Assembly: GCA_964615095.1 (NCBI GenBank)
Contig: CAZTPX010000039.1
Span: 1 to 64,000, forward strand
Source: JANXQG01 sp964615095
GTDB lineage: Bacteria > Planctomycetota > Planctomycetia > Pirellulales > Thermoguttaceae
Direction: 5' to 3'
Length of the DNA stretch: 64,000 nucleotides
Shown here piece by piece: positions 1-7,527 of this stretch; position 1 is the stretch's first letter, and each line of letters begins with the position of its first letter. A model generated the notes under the pieces. It searched no databases. It was not told where the DNA came from and worked only from the letters and a program-made list of their open reading frames with translations. Position numbers and translations under genes: made by a program.

Positions 1-100
1 GCACGCCGAATTGCAAGCCGTATAGTACAAAGCGTAAGCCTGACCCCGTCCGGTAGTACAAAGCGTAAGCCTGACCCCGTCCGGTATGACCCCGTCCGCG
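1..100. repeat. Terminal repeats of a Y1-transposase-associated element
   Basis: The first 52 bases match positions 3362-3413 with a single difference. The core CGTAAGCCTGACCCCGTCCG appears twice in tandem here, and a third partial copy follows. The same core ends both arms of the hairpin at 3227-3285. I read this as the end of a REP-associated transposable element whose body may lie outside the window. Confidence 0.7.
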
Positions 101-170
101 TCCGCCTAAAGTTCTTGCTGGTGTTCGGTCATCATGGCACGATCCTGATCGGTTCTTTCATCACTTCCGC

Positions 171-1079
171 ATGAGAAGTATAATACGAGATTCAGCCATC
201 AACAAACCAGCCCAACGCCGAACCCTGCCGAAAGCGTTCCTCTCCATGATTGGCGATCGACTTCCATCACCGGATTCGGGTTCCTCTTCTGGGCAGATTC
301 TCCAATCAGTGGGCCATGTTTCGTTTGTGGCAACGGTTCTGTCTGGGGTTCGGATTGGGGCCAAGTATGGGTCCGCTATCGCAGGTGGGTTGGCTTTTCT
401 AGTTGGTTCGACAGTGCTGGTGACTGCCTACGGGTTCACTCAGCAAAAAGAGAGCATCGGCGTTGCGATTCTCGGCGTGTCGCTGGGCGTGATCGCTTAC
501 GCCATCGCCGGTGCGGTCGTCGGTGCCGTCATCATGGGAGTCGCTGCCGAATCTCGTTTCAAAGGCAGATCGCGTTTGCAGACGATTCTCCGTGTTGCCG
601 TCGCGCTGGCGTTGCTGGTCGCAGTGGGTTCCGCCGTCGCCTTCACGGTCTACTGGTGTACCTTGCCAGGGATGACGACCGAGAACCACGTCTTCTTCTT
701 TCTGAATCTCTGTCAAAAGAACAAATATGAGGACGCGACTCGCTATATTGAACTTCATCCTGAGATTGCCACTGACAAGTGCGCGATGAATCGTGGACCG
801 GCTTTGAACGCTGTGGCGAGCTTCAATTACGATCCTCGGGTTTCGGAACTACTGCTTGACCACGGCGCGGACGTTAATGCGACCGACGAATTTGGGATGA
901 CAGCGCTCGAAGTGGCGATAACAGACGGGCATCTCAAAGTTGCACAATTGCTGCTGGAGCGAGGCGCGAAACCTGGGCCACGCTTCCATGTGCAAGATGC
1001 GAGCGAACTGAAAGCCTTGATCGAAAAGCAACTAACGAAGGGTCCGCAGGATCGAGATCCGAAGGAAGAACCCCGTTAG
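171..1079 (+). CDS. Membrane-anchored ankyrin-repeat protein
   Basis: A 302-residue protein with three hydrophobic segments, at about residues 65-90, 95-127 and 140-165. The last ends in a soluble C-terminal part. About residues 205-275 hold two to three ankyrin repeats, with typical phrases such as LLLDHGADVNATDEFGMTAL and VAQLLLERGAKP. Ankyrin repeats bind protein partners; nothing in the sequence identifies the partner. The first ATG (171) is used; a second at 249 would remove the N-terminal 26 residues without touching the membrane segments. A second membrane-anchored ankyrin gene lies at 3802-4605 on the other strand. Function unknown. Confidence 0.8.
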   Translation: MRSIIRDSAINKPAQRRTLPKAFLSMIGDRLPSPDSGSSSGQILQSVGHVSFVATVLSGVRIGAKYGSAIAGGLAFLVGSTVLVTAYGFTQQKESIGVAILGVSLGVIAYAIAGAVVGAVIMGVAAESRFKGRSRLQTILRVAVALALLVAVGSAVAFTVYWCTLPGMTTENHVFFFLNLCQKNKYEDATRYIELHPEIATDKCAMNRGPALNAVASFNYDPRVSELLLDHGADVNATDEFGMTALEVAITDGHLKVAQLLLERGAKPGPRFHVQDASELKALIEKQLTKGPQDRDPKEEPR

Positions 1080-1422
1080 CCAGCGTTGCCGGGTGGGAAT
1101 AGTCCTCACGCCGCCACCGACTCCCTGACCGCCACTTCCTCGCGCCGAACCGGGATCTCTGGCGGCGCTTCGATACCCAAGCGGATCTGCCCACCCCGGA
1201 CTTCGATATGGGGCTTGATTCCTTACGTGGCTGCCGGCATGGCCTTGGGCGCTTTGGTTCTGGCCGGGACTACGGCTGCAGACTGCGCAAGCAGAAGAGC
1301 ATCGGCACCTGCGTACGGGTCTTCGGCGTCGTCAACCTGAGCATTGCAGGCGATCGAGGCGGTAGATAGGATAATCACTGCGTCTTTTCGCCTCCGTCAA
1401 ACCAGGAAAGGGAATCCAAGAA
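1080..1422. other. Intergenic stretch without a supported gene
   Basis: About 340 bases between the ankyrin gene and the GH172-like gene. An 84-codon plus-strand frame (1086-1340) and an 86-codon minus frame overlap here, but neither resembles a known protein or has a convincing ribosome binding site. The region presumably carries the promoter of the downstream gene; I cannot point to a box. Confidence 0.5.
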
Positions 1423-3138
1423 ATGGCGACCTCTCGCATATCTACGAGCGTCGTTCACCCTGTGGGGCAGCCTGCCAGCCTGCCTTTGGGAAAGTTAGGG
1501 ACCGGTATTCGCGTCAGTTGCGCCCTGTGGGTTGCCTTGTGTTGTGCCCCACGCTGCGGTGCAGAGGATAGCCTCGACGCCCTTGCCAAGCCGCAGGAAG
1601 GCCGCTCGATGCGAGCGACCTCGACGATGCGTGTGGGCGAAGTCCGCCGCGGGGGGGCGATGAAACTCAACCCCAAGGCCGAACCCAAAGGCGACCTCGA
1701 TGAGGCCAGCAACTGGGACAACTACACAATCCCGGCCGGCGGCACCCATGTTTTGCTCGACGAACAAGGCCCGGGAGTGATCACCCACATGTGGATCACG
1801 TTTCTCGGCCCCGAGCGGCAGAAGTGGGCCCCCAACGGCTCCGCCAATCATCAGGAGATGCTCCTCCGCATGTATTGGGACGGCAACTCGCGGCCCGCCG
1901 TCGAGGCCCCGTTGGGCGATTTCTTCGCCAGTTGTTTCGGCATACGAAACGAAGTCGTGAGCGCGCCCGTCATCGTGGCCAACGGCACCGCCTACAACTG
2001 TTTCTGGAGGATGCCCTTCCGCAAGTCGGCGCGCATCGAGATCGTCAATGAGAGTGAGAAGCCGATCAGTCTGCTGTACTACAACATCGACTGGATTAAG
2101 AAGGACCACATTCCGGACGACACGCCGTACTTCTACGCTCAGTACCGCCAGGAATACCCGGTCTCCAAGGGCCAGGATTACCTCTTTCTGGAAACCAAGG
2201 GCAAGGGGCATTACGTCGGCACCGTGCTGGCCGTCCGCACCCGCAGCCCGTCCTGGTTCGGCGAGGGTGACGAGAAGATTTACCTCGACGGCGAACGCAA
2301 GGCCTCGATCTGGGGAACGGGCACGGAGGACTATTTCCTCTGCGCCTGGGGCCTGAAGCGGACCAGCACGCCTTATTTCGGCGTGCCCTACTTCGATCAA
2401 TGGGGCATCGTCGGCGGGCACACCTCGGCCTACCGTTGGCATATCCACGATCCGATTGTCTTCAACACTGGCATTAAGGTCAGCATCGAGCACTTCGGCT
2501 GGCTGCCGGCCGACGAGAATCCCAAATACCGGGAGATGAGCTGGAACGAGCGCGAAGACGACTATGCCAGTGTCGCGTTCTGGTATCAGACGGGCACGCC
2601 CACCTTCACGGCCCGCGCTCCCCATGCCCGGGAGCGCCGCCTACCCAGCCTGGAACGGTTGACGCTGCAGGCCGCCGACTTCGTCGATGCCAAATACCAC
2701 GGTAGCGGCGAAACCACACGTCAGCAACTGGACTTGTACGAAAGCCAGCAGTTGCTCTACATGCCCCCGCAGGCCGACGGCGCGTGGCTGGAGATCCCTT
2801 TCAGGGTCGAGAAGAAGGAACCGCTTCGCCTGCTCCTCAACGTCACGAAAAGCTATGATTTCGGCAAGTACCAAGTCTTCCTCGACGGCGTGAAACTCCG
2901 CGGCCCAGTCGACTTCTACAGTCCGACGATTAGCAATGCAGAGGTTCACCTCCTGGACTTCTGGCCCGATCCGGGCGAGCATACGCTGCACCTAAAGTGC
3001 CTCGGCAAGAACCAGCAGTCCGCCGGCTATTACATCGGCCTGGAATCGCTCCGCCTACGGCAGCGGCGGCCGCGGGTGGCGGAAATGGGCCACGAAAAGG
3101 ATCGCGACTGGCGGGCGAAACCGGTATTGCATGAGTGA
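1423..3138 (+). CDS. Secreted DUF2961 / GH172-family protein
   Basis: A 571-residue protein with an N-terminal leader (hydrophobic about residues 28-45, ending near CGAED). The body has the hallmarks of DUF2961: GPGVITHMWITF near residue 120, PLGDFFASCFG, and GTGTEDYFLCAWG near residue 300. DUF2961 is now classed as glycoside hydrolase family 172, whose characterised members act on fructofuranose and arabinofuranose linkages. A C-terminal beta-rich region (about 430-540) would fit an accessory carbohydrate-binding fold. It probably works outside the cytoplasm on an imported or surface polysaccharide. The start at 1423 follows a purine-rich stretch (AGGAAAGGGA). No operon partner is adjacent. 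The exact substrate cannot be read from sequence. Confidence 0.88.
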   Translation: MATSRISTSVVHPVGQPASLPLGKLGTGIRVSCALWVALCCAPRCGAEDSLDALAKPQEGRSMRATSTMRVGEVRRGGAMKLNPKAEPKGDLDEASNWDNYTIPAGGTHVLLDEQGPGVITHMWITFLGPERQKWAPNGSANHQEMLLRMYWDGNSRPAVEAPLGDFFASCFGIRNEVVSAPVIVANGTAYNCFWRMPFRKSARIEIVNESEKPISLLYYNIDWIKKDHIPDDTPYFYAQYRQEYPVSKGQDYLFLETKGKGHYVGTVLAVRTRSPSWFGEGDEKIYLDGERKASIWGTGTEDYFLCAWGLKRTSTPYFGVPYFDQWGIVGGHTSAYRWHIHDPIVFNTGIKVSIEHFGWLPADENPKYREMSWNEREDDYASVAFWYQTGTPTFTARAPHARERRLPSLERLTLQAADFVDAKYHGSGETTRQQLDLYESQQLLYMPPQADGAWLEIPFRVEKKEPLRLLLNVTKSYDFGKYQVFLDGVKLRGPVDFYSPTISNAEVHLLDFWPDPGEHTLHLKCLGKNQQSAGYYIGLESLRLRQRRPRVAEMGHEKDRDWRAKPVLHE

Positions 3139-3226
3139 CCGGATGACTTCGCCAACGGAGCCCCTCAGGCAAGTGCTTCCTTGCAGTACCGATCTGACGT
3201 GGATGGCTTGCACCAGGACGGAGTCC

Positions 3227-3285
3227 GGGGTCAGGCTTACGTTTTGTACTGTGCTTTGCAAAGTACAAAACGTAAGCCTGACCCC
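3227..3285. repeat. Perfect hairpin built from transposon ends
   Basis: Two 24-base arms (3227-3250 and 3262-3285) are exact reverse complements around an 11-base loop. Each arm runs from GGGGTCAGGCTTACG to TTTTGTACT. The arm core equals the repeat at 1-100 and 3362-3413. This looks like a minimal non-autonomous element (REP doublet) of the type mobilised by Y1 transposases. Confidence 0.8.
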
Positions 3286-3361
3286 ATTCGTGCCACATTC
3301 GCGCCATTCGCCGCTGGACCAAGACACCATGACCCCATTCGCCGACCTCATTCGCCATCAA

Positions 3362-3413
3362 GCACGCCGAATCGCAAGCCGTATAGTACAAAGCGTAAGC
3401 CTGACCCCGTCCG
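3362..3413. repeat. Copy of the window-start transposon end
   Basis: This 52-base copy differs from positions 1-52 at one base. It abuts the truncated transposase remnant at 3405-3637 and may be the junction at which that gene was cut. Confidence 0.75.
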
Positions 3414-3637
3414 TGGGCCTCCTCGGTGCCGGGAATGGCTACTAAATGGATGTGGTTTGGCATGCATGCGTAAGCCCAAATTTCCACTCCCTCCTTGTTA
3501 CACCACTCGGCCATGAGTTCCAGATAAGCCGCGTAGTCAGCGTCGTTGAAAAATGTTTGTTGGCGGCGATTCCCCCGCTGCGTTATGTGATGGGGCATAC
3601 CGGCAATCACGACTCGTGCTATTCTTACCATCCCCAC
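3405..3637 (-). pseudogene. Truncated REP-associated Y1 transposase
   Basis: The minus-strand frame starting at 3637 encodes about 75 residues of a Y1 (HUH) transposase: it contains AGMPHHITQRGNR and the metal-binding HUH signature in MPNHIHLVAIPG. It then runs into the repeat sequence, losing homology. The catalytic tyrosine helix and the C-terminal half are missing. The frame stays open to 2930 by chance across repeats and the end of the GH172-like gene. It belongs to a different subfamily from the intact transposase at 6431-7423. It could act in trans on nothing; I regard it as dead. Confidence 0.8.
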
Positions 3638-3696
3638 AACTTAGCAAACTGCGCCCTCCTTGTCAATGACTAGTATTGTGTCCCCGGATTTACTGA

Positions 3697-3793
3697 CCCC
3701 GCTCCCGACCGACCCCGCTCCCGACCCCGCTCCCCGGACCCCGCTCCCCGACCCCGCTCCCGCGCTCCCGGACTCCGCTCCCGACGGCTCCCC
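3697..3793. repeat. GC-rich tandem array (GACCCCGCTCCC)n
   Basis: Roughly eight degenerate copies of a 10-13 base unit GACCCCGCTCCC. The unit begins with TGACCCC, the outer end of the transposon repeats nearby, and a shorter run follows the right end of the intact transposase element (7484-7516). It may therefore have grown from element ends. The varying unit length rules out a conserved coding frame. Confidence 0.65.
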
Positions 3794-3801
3794 CAAAATC
3801 G

Positions 3802-4605
3802 CTACCGTACGCTCGGCTTGGCCACCCCCACCTTGGGCTCGTTCGTGCAATTTAGAAGACTATCGAGATGACGTTCTTTCAAATAATCGGCCGGCGTTTT
3901 CGAATTCTTGTTCTTGATCCTGGGATCCGCGCCATGCTTTAACAGTAATTGAATCATTGCAGGGTTGGGGGATTCTTCCGGAATGCGGTTACACGCGAAG
4001 TGCAAGGCAGTATTACCGTTTGGATCGCTTGCATTTACGTTCGCACCAAATTCGATCAGCGCTTTCGCCATGGGAAGGTTATCAAGCAGAACGGCGCGCT
4101 GAATTGCGTTATATGCGCCGGAGGTGGAACTAGCAATCGCATTGAAGTTGGCGCCAACTTTCGCCAAGTAGCCGAGCACCTGCGCCTTCCCCGCTGTAAA
4201 GCGTAATTCTCCGGCCATATGCGCTATCGCCGTTTCGCCCCTGAAGTCGACCGCATCCGGGTCCGCGCCAGCCTCCACCAGGATTTTCGCCATTTCAACG
4301 TCGCCGGTCTGGCAAGCGAGGTGGAACGGCAAAAACCATCGCGACGGATCATCATCCTCGGTGTACCTTGAATTGAAACTAATGCCACCAGAAAGCAGTT
4401 CCTTCGCCCGGCGATGGTCGCCGCTGGCCACGGCCGTAATAAGCGGCTGGTTTCTATAGTCGACAGTAGTCGGAAAACGATATGGAAGCGCGTTCGGACG
4501 AAAATTGTCATGCCTCAGGCCGAAATGACAGAGTACCGGTAGGACCAAGGGTAGTCCAACAATGATTGCAAGGAGAACCGGCTTTCGAAGTAGCAGCCTG
4601 ACCAT
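3802..4605 (-). CDS. Ankyrin-repeat protein with N-terminal membrane anchor
   Basis: A 267-residue protein. Residues 8-27 (LLAIIVGLPLVLPVLCHFGL) form a signal anchor. Residues 50-245 hold about five ankyrin repeats, with motifs such as FHLACQTGDVEMAKILVEAG, AKALIEFGANVNASDPNGNT and IQLLLKHGADPRIKNKNSKT. It is predicted to sit outside the cytoplasm, tethered to the membrane. The last repeat is followed by a short tail. Codon use is more AT-rich than the GH172-like gene upstream, which fits an accessory region. Its 3' end lies next to the GC-rich tandem array. Partner and function unknown. Confidence 0.82.
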   Translation of the reverse strand: MVRLLLRKPVLLAIIVGLPLVLPVLCHFGLRHDNFRPNALPYRFPTTVDYRNQPLITAVASGDHRRAKELLSGGISFNSRYTEDDDPSRWFLPFHLACQTGDVEMAKILVEAGADPDAVDFRGETAIAHMAGELRFTAGKAQVLGYLAKVGANFNAIASSTSGAYNAIQRAVLLDNLPMAKALIEFGANVNASDPNGNTALHFACNRIPEESPNPAMIQLLLKHGADPRIKNKNSKTPADYLKERHLDSLLNCTNEPKVGVAKPSVR

Positions 4606-4735
4606 AAGTCAAAATCCAGGCACTCAAGGATACTATCGATTTCGCGACGCGACTGGCTTTGTCGCTTGGAATCTCGAGCCGACCTTAAGCCAATTAACTA
4701 ACTCGCATTGTTAGCAACACCTAGAGGCAAAGTCC

Positions 4736-5176
4736 TCACGCTCGCCCTCGATCAAGATCACTCCCAGGGGGCGGCGTGTACTCGGAAGGTGGCGGCGTTG
4801 GAGGCTTAACTCCGTGATGCATTTTATAATTCTCCTTCCACGGCTCCGAATACTTGTACGGCCCCCAGTTCTTGACCACCTTTATTTTTCCATCAGGCGT
4901 TGCCAGAAGTTCGAGACCGTGCGGACCAACTGCATACCAATCGGTATAACCATGTACGTCATGCTGCGTGATCTTTGCGAGAAGTGTGAGGAATTCTCGG
5001 CCGCGACCGTCCTGGCCGACCAAGCAATGCTGTAGGTAAATTTGACCTCCTTTTCTTTGCAAGACTCTAAAGCGGCTAAAGAACTTATATGGCCCGCTGG
5101 ACGGATCCTTGAGGTCCTCTAAGGTTACGACCAAATTCTTATTCTCCAAACCCATCTGCGCTTCATTTCCGGGCAA
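4736..5176 (-). CDS. Hypothetical protein, possible immunity-type gene
   Basis: A 146-residue soluble protein with no signal peptide, which I do not recognise. The body is mixed alpha/beta and rich in aromatic and basic residues (KFFSRFRVLQRKGGQIYLQH; TDWYAVGPHGLELLAT). The tail is proline-rich (KPPTPPPSEYTPPPG). It lies on the same strand as, and 211 bases downstream of, the putative immunity gene at 5388. Small, AT-richer, unannotated genes in this position next to RHS loci are often immunity or specialised accessory genes; that is inference only. First ATG used; a second Met at residue 8 is equally possible. Confidence 0.6.
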   Translation of the reverse strand: MPGNEAQMGLENKNLVVTLEDLKDPSSGPYKFFSRFRVLQRKGGQIYLQHCLVGQDGRGREFLTLLAKITQHDVHGYTDWYAVGPHGLELLATPDGKIKVVKNWGPYKYSEPWKENYKMHHGVKPPTPPPSEYTPPPGSDLDRGRA

Positions 5177-5177
5177 C

Positions 5178-5232
5178 GGTGTCAGGAACCGTTGTTACCA
5201 TTGTTTCCTGCCTGCAAACGGTTCCTGACATC
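5178..5232. repeat. Inverted repeat, third type of transposon-end hairpin
   Basis: The 14-base arms TGTCAGGAACCGTT (5180-5193) and AACGGTTCCTGACA (5217-5230) are exact reverse complements separated by 23 bases. The outer sequence GGTGTCAGGAACC resembles the GGGGTCAG ends seen at 3227 and 6405, so this looks like a third variant of the same class of mobile palindrome. Confidence 0.65.
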
Positions 5233-5387
5233 TTTTTCCGTCCGCCTTTGAGCCATCTGGAAAGGTTACCATGAAAAACATCGCCGAGATACTACACGGG
5301 CACTTGACTGTTCATAGTCGGTCTTTTCCCCGCTAAGAAACTCTTGCTGTAGAAAAATTTAAGGTGTGACGCTGACGCCCTGACGCC

Positions 5388-6179
5388 TCACCACCTCTCC
5401 TTACCTGTGACCAAAACGCGCTTTTCGCGCAGAACGCTCTCCGCCGCCGGCATTTCCGCGTCCGATAGCTCCCACAACCATAAGGACCTGTCCAATTCGG
5501 TAAGTCGGCCAATGCCGTGAGTCCGCAAGTCAGCCGCTTGTACATGTGTCTCTGAAACGATGCTTGCGGGGAACACGCCGCGAAAATGGCTTGTTAGGTG
5601 CCTTTTCTTGTTGTTGAGTTCGTCGGACCAGATTTCGTTTGGGTGCTTTTGAACCGCGCCCTTCTTGCGCGCTTCGAGCAGTTCGCGTAGCTTGGCAAGC
5701 GAGAAGACGTTGCTACCAGTCGCATACAAATCGGGGTGTTTCGACAACGGCAACTTGTACGAAATACCATAGCGTACGTCGAGAATATCCCGTGCCACCT
5801 CCCACGCGCGAGCGAGCAGCGTGCTTGGGCTGGGAACCACTTGCTCATCAACGCCGAGGTAAAATATCCCGTCCGTCAACCAAATGAAGGCCGTTGCTCT
5901 CCAGTCTGACTTCGGCCCCGAGTAGGTCCTAGGCGAGTGCAAGCAAAGGCCCCGAACACGGTTCCCTTGCAAGCCTTCCGCCAAGTCAGCGCTCCGCCCA
6001 GCGAAGTCATGGAACTCGTCTACTTGGAAACTGGCGCCGCTGGCGTAGAAGTATGTCAGAGGAAGGTTGCGATCCTCGAAAAACCGTCGCGCCCCCTCAA
6101 ACCAAGCCAGGGGGATATGGTCCAACCTGTCGGTCGAGAAGTACAGTGCCGCGGACGTGGTAGTCTGATTCGTGCTCAT
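5388..6179 (-). CDS. Putative immunity protein coupled to a toxin remnant
   Basis: A 263-residue soluble protein without signal peptide or obvious catalytic motif. It starts at an ATG that overlaps the stop of the preceding frame (ATGA arrangement at 6176-6179), so the two were translated together. The upstream frame ends in a nuclease-like toxin C-terminus, and a tightly coupled downstream gene of this size in such loci is typically the cognate immunity protein. The sequence (GIFYLGVDEQVVPSPSTLL, YGISYKLPLSKHPDLY) suggests a compact alpha/beta fold. I cannot assign it to a named immunity family from sequence alone. With the toxin body missing, it may persist as an orphan giving protection against neighbours. 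Confidence 0.6.
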   Translation of the reverse strand: MSTNQTTTSAALYFSTDRLDHIPLAWFEGARRFFEDRNLPLTYFYASGASFQVDEFHDFAGRSADLAEGLQGNRVRGLCLHSPRTYSGPKSDWRATAFIWLTDGIFYLGVDEQVVPSPSTLLARAWEVARDILDVRYGISYKLPLSKHPDLYATGSNVFSLAKLRELLEARKKGAVQKHPNEIWSDELNNKKRHLTSHFRGVFPASIVSETHVQAADLRTHGIGRLTELDRSLWLWELSDAEMPAAESVLREKRVLVTGKERW

Positions 6180-6404
6180 GCAAATACGTCGTCTGGGTCA
6201 ATCACAAATTTGCTGCCTTGCATCTCTACGGGTAATTGGTTCATTGCGTCATTCAGTTTTCGCTCCATTTGCAACTGAGTCTGCGATGGGCTCACAATTT
6301 CACCCATGTCAATCGCCCCGTCAACGCGTAATCCCATTACGTCCGGTCGGATGTCGGGAGAGTGCTCAAGGCCCGAGAACTCACTAAGAGGAGTGCAACG
6401 GCGT
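6176..6404 (-). pseudogene. Severed C-terminus of a toxin-like protein
   Basis: Reading back from a TGA at 6176-6178, an open frame of about 76 codons reaches the left inverted repeat of the transposase element at 6405, beyond which it hits a stop. The peptide contains HSPDIRPDVMGLRVDGAID followed by MGEIVSPSQTQLQMERKL and ends in DPDDVFA. The PDV...D..EI.S pattern resembles a PD-(D/E)XK-type nuclease core as found in polymorphic toxin tips; this is a motif-level guess. The insertion removed the N-terminal part, and no continuation is seen on the far side (7491-7527). The only in-frame ATG is at 6337. Confidence 0.55.
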
Positions 6405-7490
6405 CGGGGTCAGACCGGAACTTACCACTTTCATTTTTTTCGCTTCCGCAGCTTTCCGCTGAGGGTCTCGACAACCTGCAATACCTCGGGCCGCGTCGCC
6501 AAGCGCCGGCGATTCGTTCCGACTCCGTTGGCACACATCCCGTAGTGCTCGCCGACCGCGCGACCGCTCAGGTCGGCCAGTTGCGCCGCTAGCTCCACGG
6601 CGACCGACTTGGCACACCCGACGCTCCGGCCGTGCGCGGAGAACAACCGGGCGTCGATCCGGTAATGGCGTGCAACCGCCTCGTCAATCTCCTCCAGCGA
6701 TACCGTCCGTCGCGGCAAATCGAGGTCTTCGTCTTGCAAGCGACCGCTCCGGCGTTGCTCAATCCGCTCCTCGGCGCGGTCAATGAACGCCGCTCCGCCG
6801 ATCGCGTAACGGCTAGCGGCCATCGCCTCCAGCAGGGGCGCGTCATTCTCCATCAGGCACGCCTCGACGTAGGCCCGATAGTGCCGCCGGGCCACTGCCA
6901 TGTCGCGGCCATACTCTTTTAGCACGTCATAATTCACGAACTCCAATGCCTTGTTGGCCGCAGCGTAGCCCCCATAGCTGCTCCAGGGATAGGCTTCCAG
7001 TCGCTCAAGCCGTTGCTGACCGCTCATCCGCCGACAGGCGGCGATCTTCACCGGATTAAGATGGATGTAGCGCGTGACGGCCAGGAGATAGACCTCGTCC
7101 TCCACCAGTTTCGCCTTGAAGCGGCCTTGAAACAAGTGGCCGGGGCGGCGGTGCTTGTAACGCGAATAGAGGGCAAAGGACGAGAGCAATCGCTGCATGA
7201 AACGCGAAAGGTTTGCCCGCGGCGTGCGACAAAGGACGTGGATGTGGTTCTCCATGAGGACAAATGCAAATAAATCAATAGCACAAAGTCGCACGTGGTG
7301 GGCCAATTGCGCGAGGAAACGCTGGCGGTCCTCGTCGCTGTGGAAGATGTCCGCTCGGCCGTTGCCGCGGCTGGTGACATGATAAACGGCGTCGGGAAAA
7401 TCTATGCGTGGAGGGCGAGGCATGCCTAGAGATTACCATGACTGCCGTTCCTTTGCAAGCCAGAAAGTGTATAGTTCCGGTCTGACCCCG
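6405..7490 (-). mobile_element. Complete REP-associated Y1 transposase element
   Basis: Terminal inverted repeats of 28 bases (6405-6432 and 7463-7490) match at 25 positions. Both start CGGGGTCAGACCGGAACT and end with CACTTTC. They enclose one transposase gene. The left end cuts the toxin remnant; the right end runs into a short CCGCTCC array. Imperfect terminal repeats and no clear target duplication fit single-strand HUH transposition rather than a DDE element. Confidence 0.75.
6431..7423 (-). CDS. REP-associated Y1 (HUH) transposase with C-terminal DnaA-like region
   Basis: A 330-residue protein. Residues 1-135 are a Y1_Tnp domain: YHVTSRGN near the start, HUH metal ligands in LMENHIHVLCRTP, and the catalytic tyrosine helix SSFALYSRYKHRRPGHLFQG. 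RYIHLNPVKIAACRR follows. The C-terminal third (about 225-330) is helical and resembles the DnaA C-terminal-like extension found in a subgroup of these proteins (EIDEAVARHYRIDARLFSAH). These enzymes nick and join single-stranded DNA at palindromic ends. All catalytic residues appear present and the gene lies inside matched ends, so the element may be active. Last residues KLRKRKK overlap the left repeat. Confidence 0.9.
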   Translation of the reverse strand: MPRPPRIDFPDAVYHVTSRGNGRADIFHSDEDRQRFLAQLAHHVRLCAIDLFAFVLMENHIHVLCRTPRANLSRFMQRLLSSFALYSRYKHRRPGHLFQGRFKAKLVEDEVYLLAVTRYIHLNPVKIAACRRMSGQQRLERLEAYPWSSYGGYAAANKALEFVNYDVLKEYGRDMAVARRHYRAYVEACLMENDAPLLEAMAASRYAIGGAAFIDRAEERIEQRRSGRLQDEDLDLPRRTVSLEEIDEAVARHYRIDARLFSAHGRSVGCAKSVAVELAAQLADLSGRAVGEHYGMCANGVGTNRRRLATRPEVLQVVETLSGKLRKRKK

Positions 7491-7527
7491 CTCCCCGCTC
7501 CCCGCCGCTCCCACCGCGAATTGCTGT

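Noticed and set aside
1086..1340. 84-codon plus-strand frame
   Set aside because: No similarity, no binding site, and a competing minus-strand frame; treated as chance.
3139..3361. Small open frames on both strands around the hairpin
   Set aside because: They read through palindromic repeats and give near-identical peptides in several frames, as repeats do.
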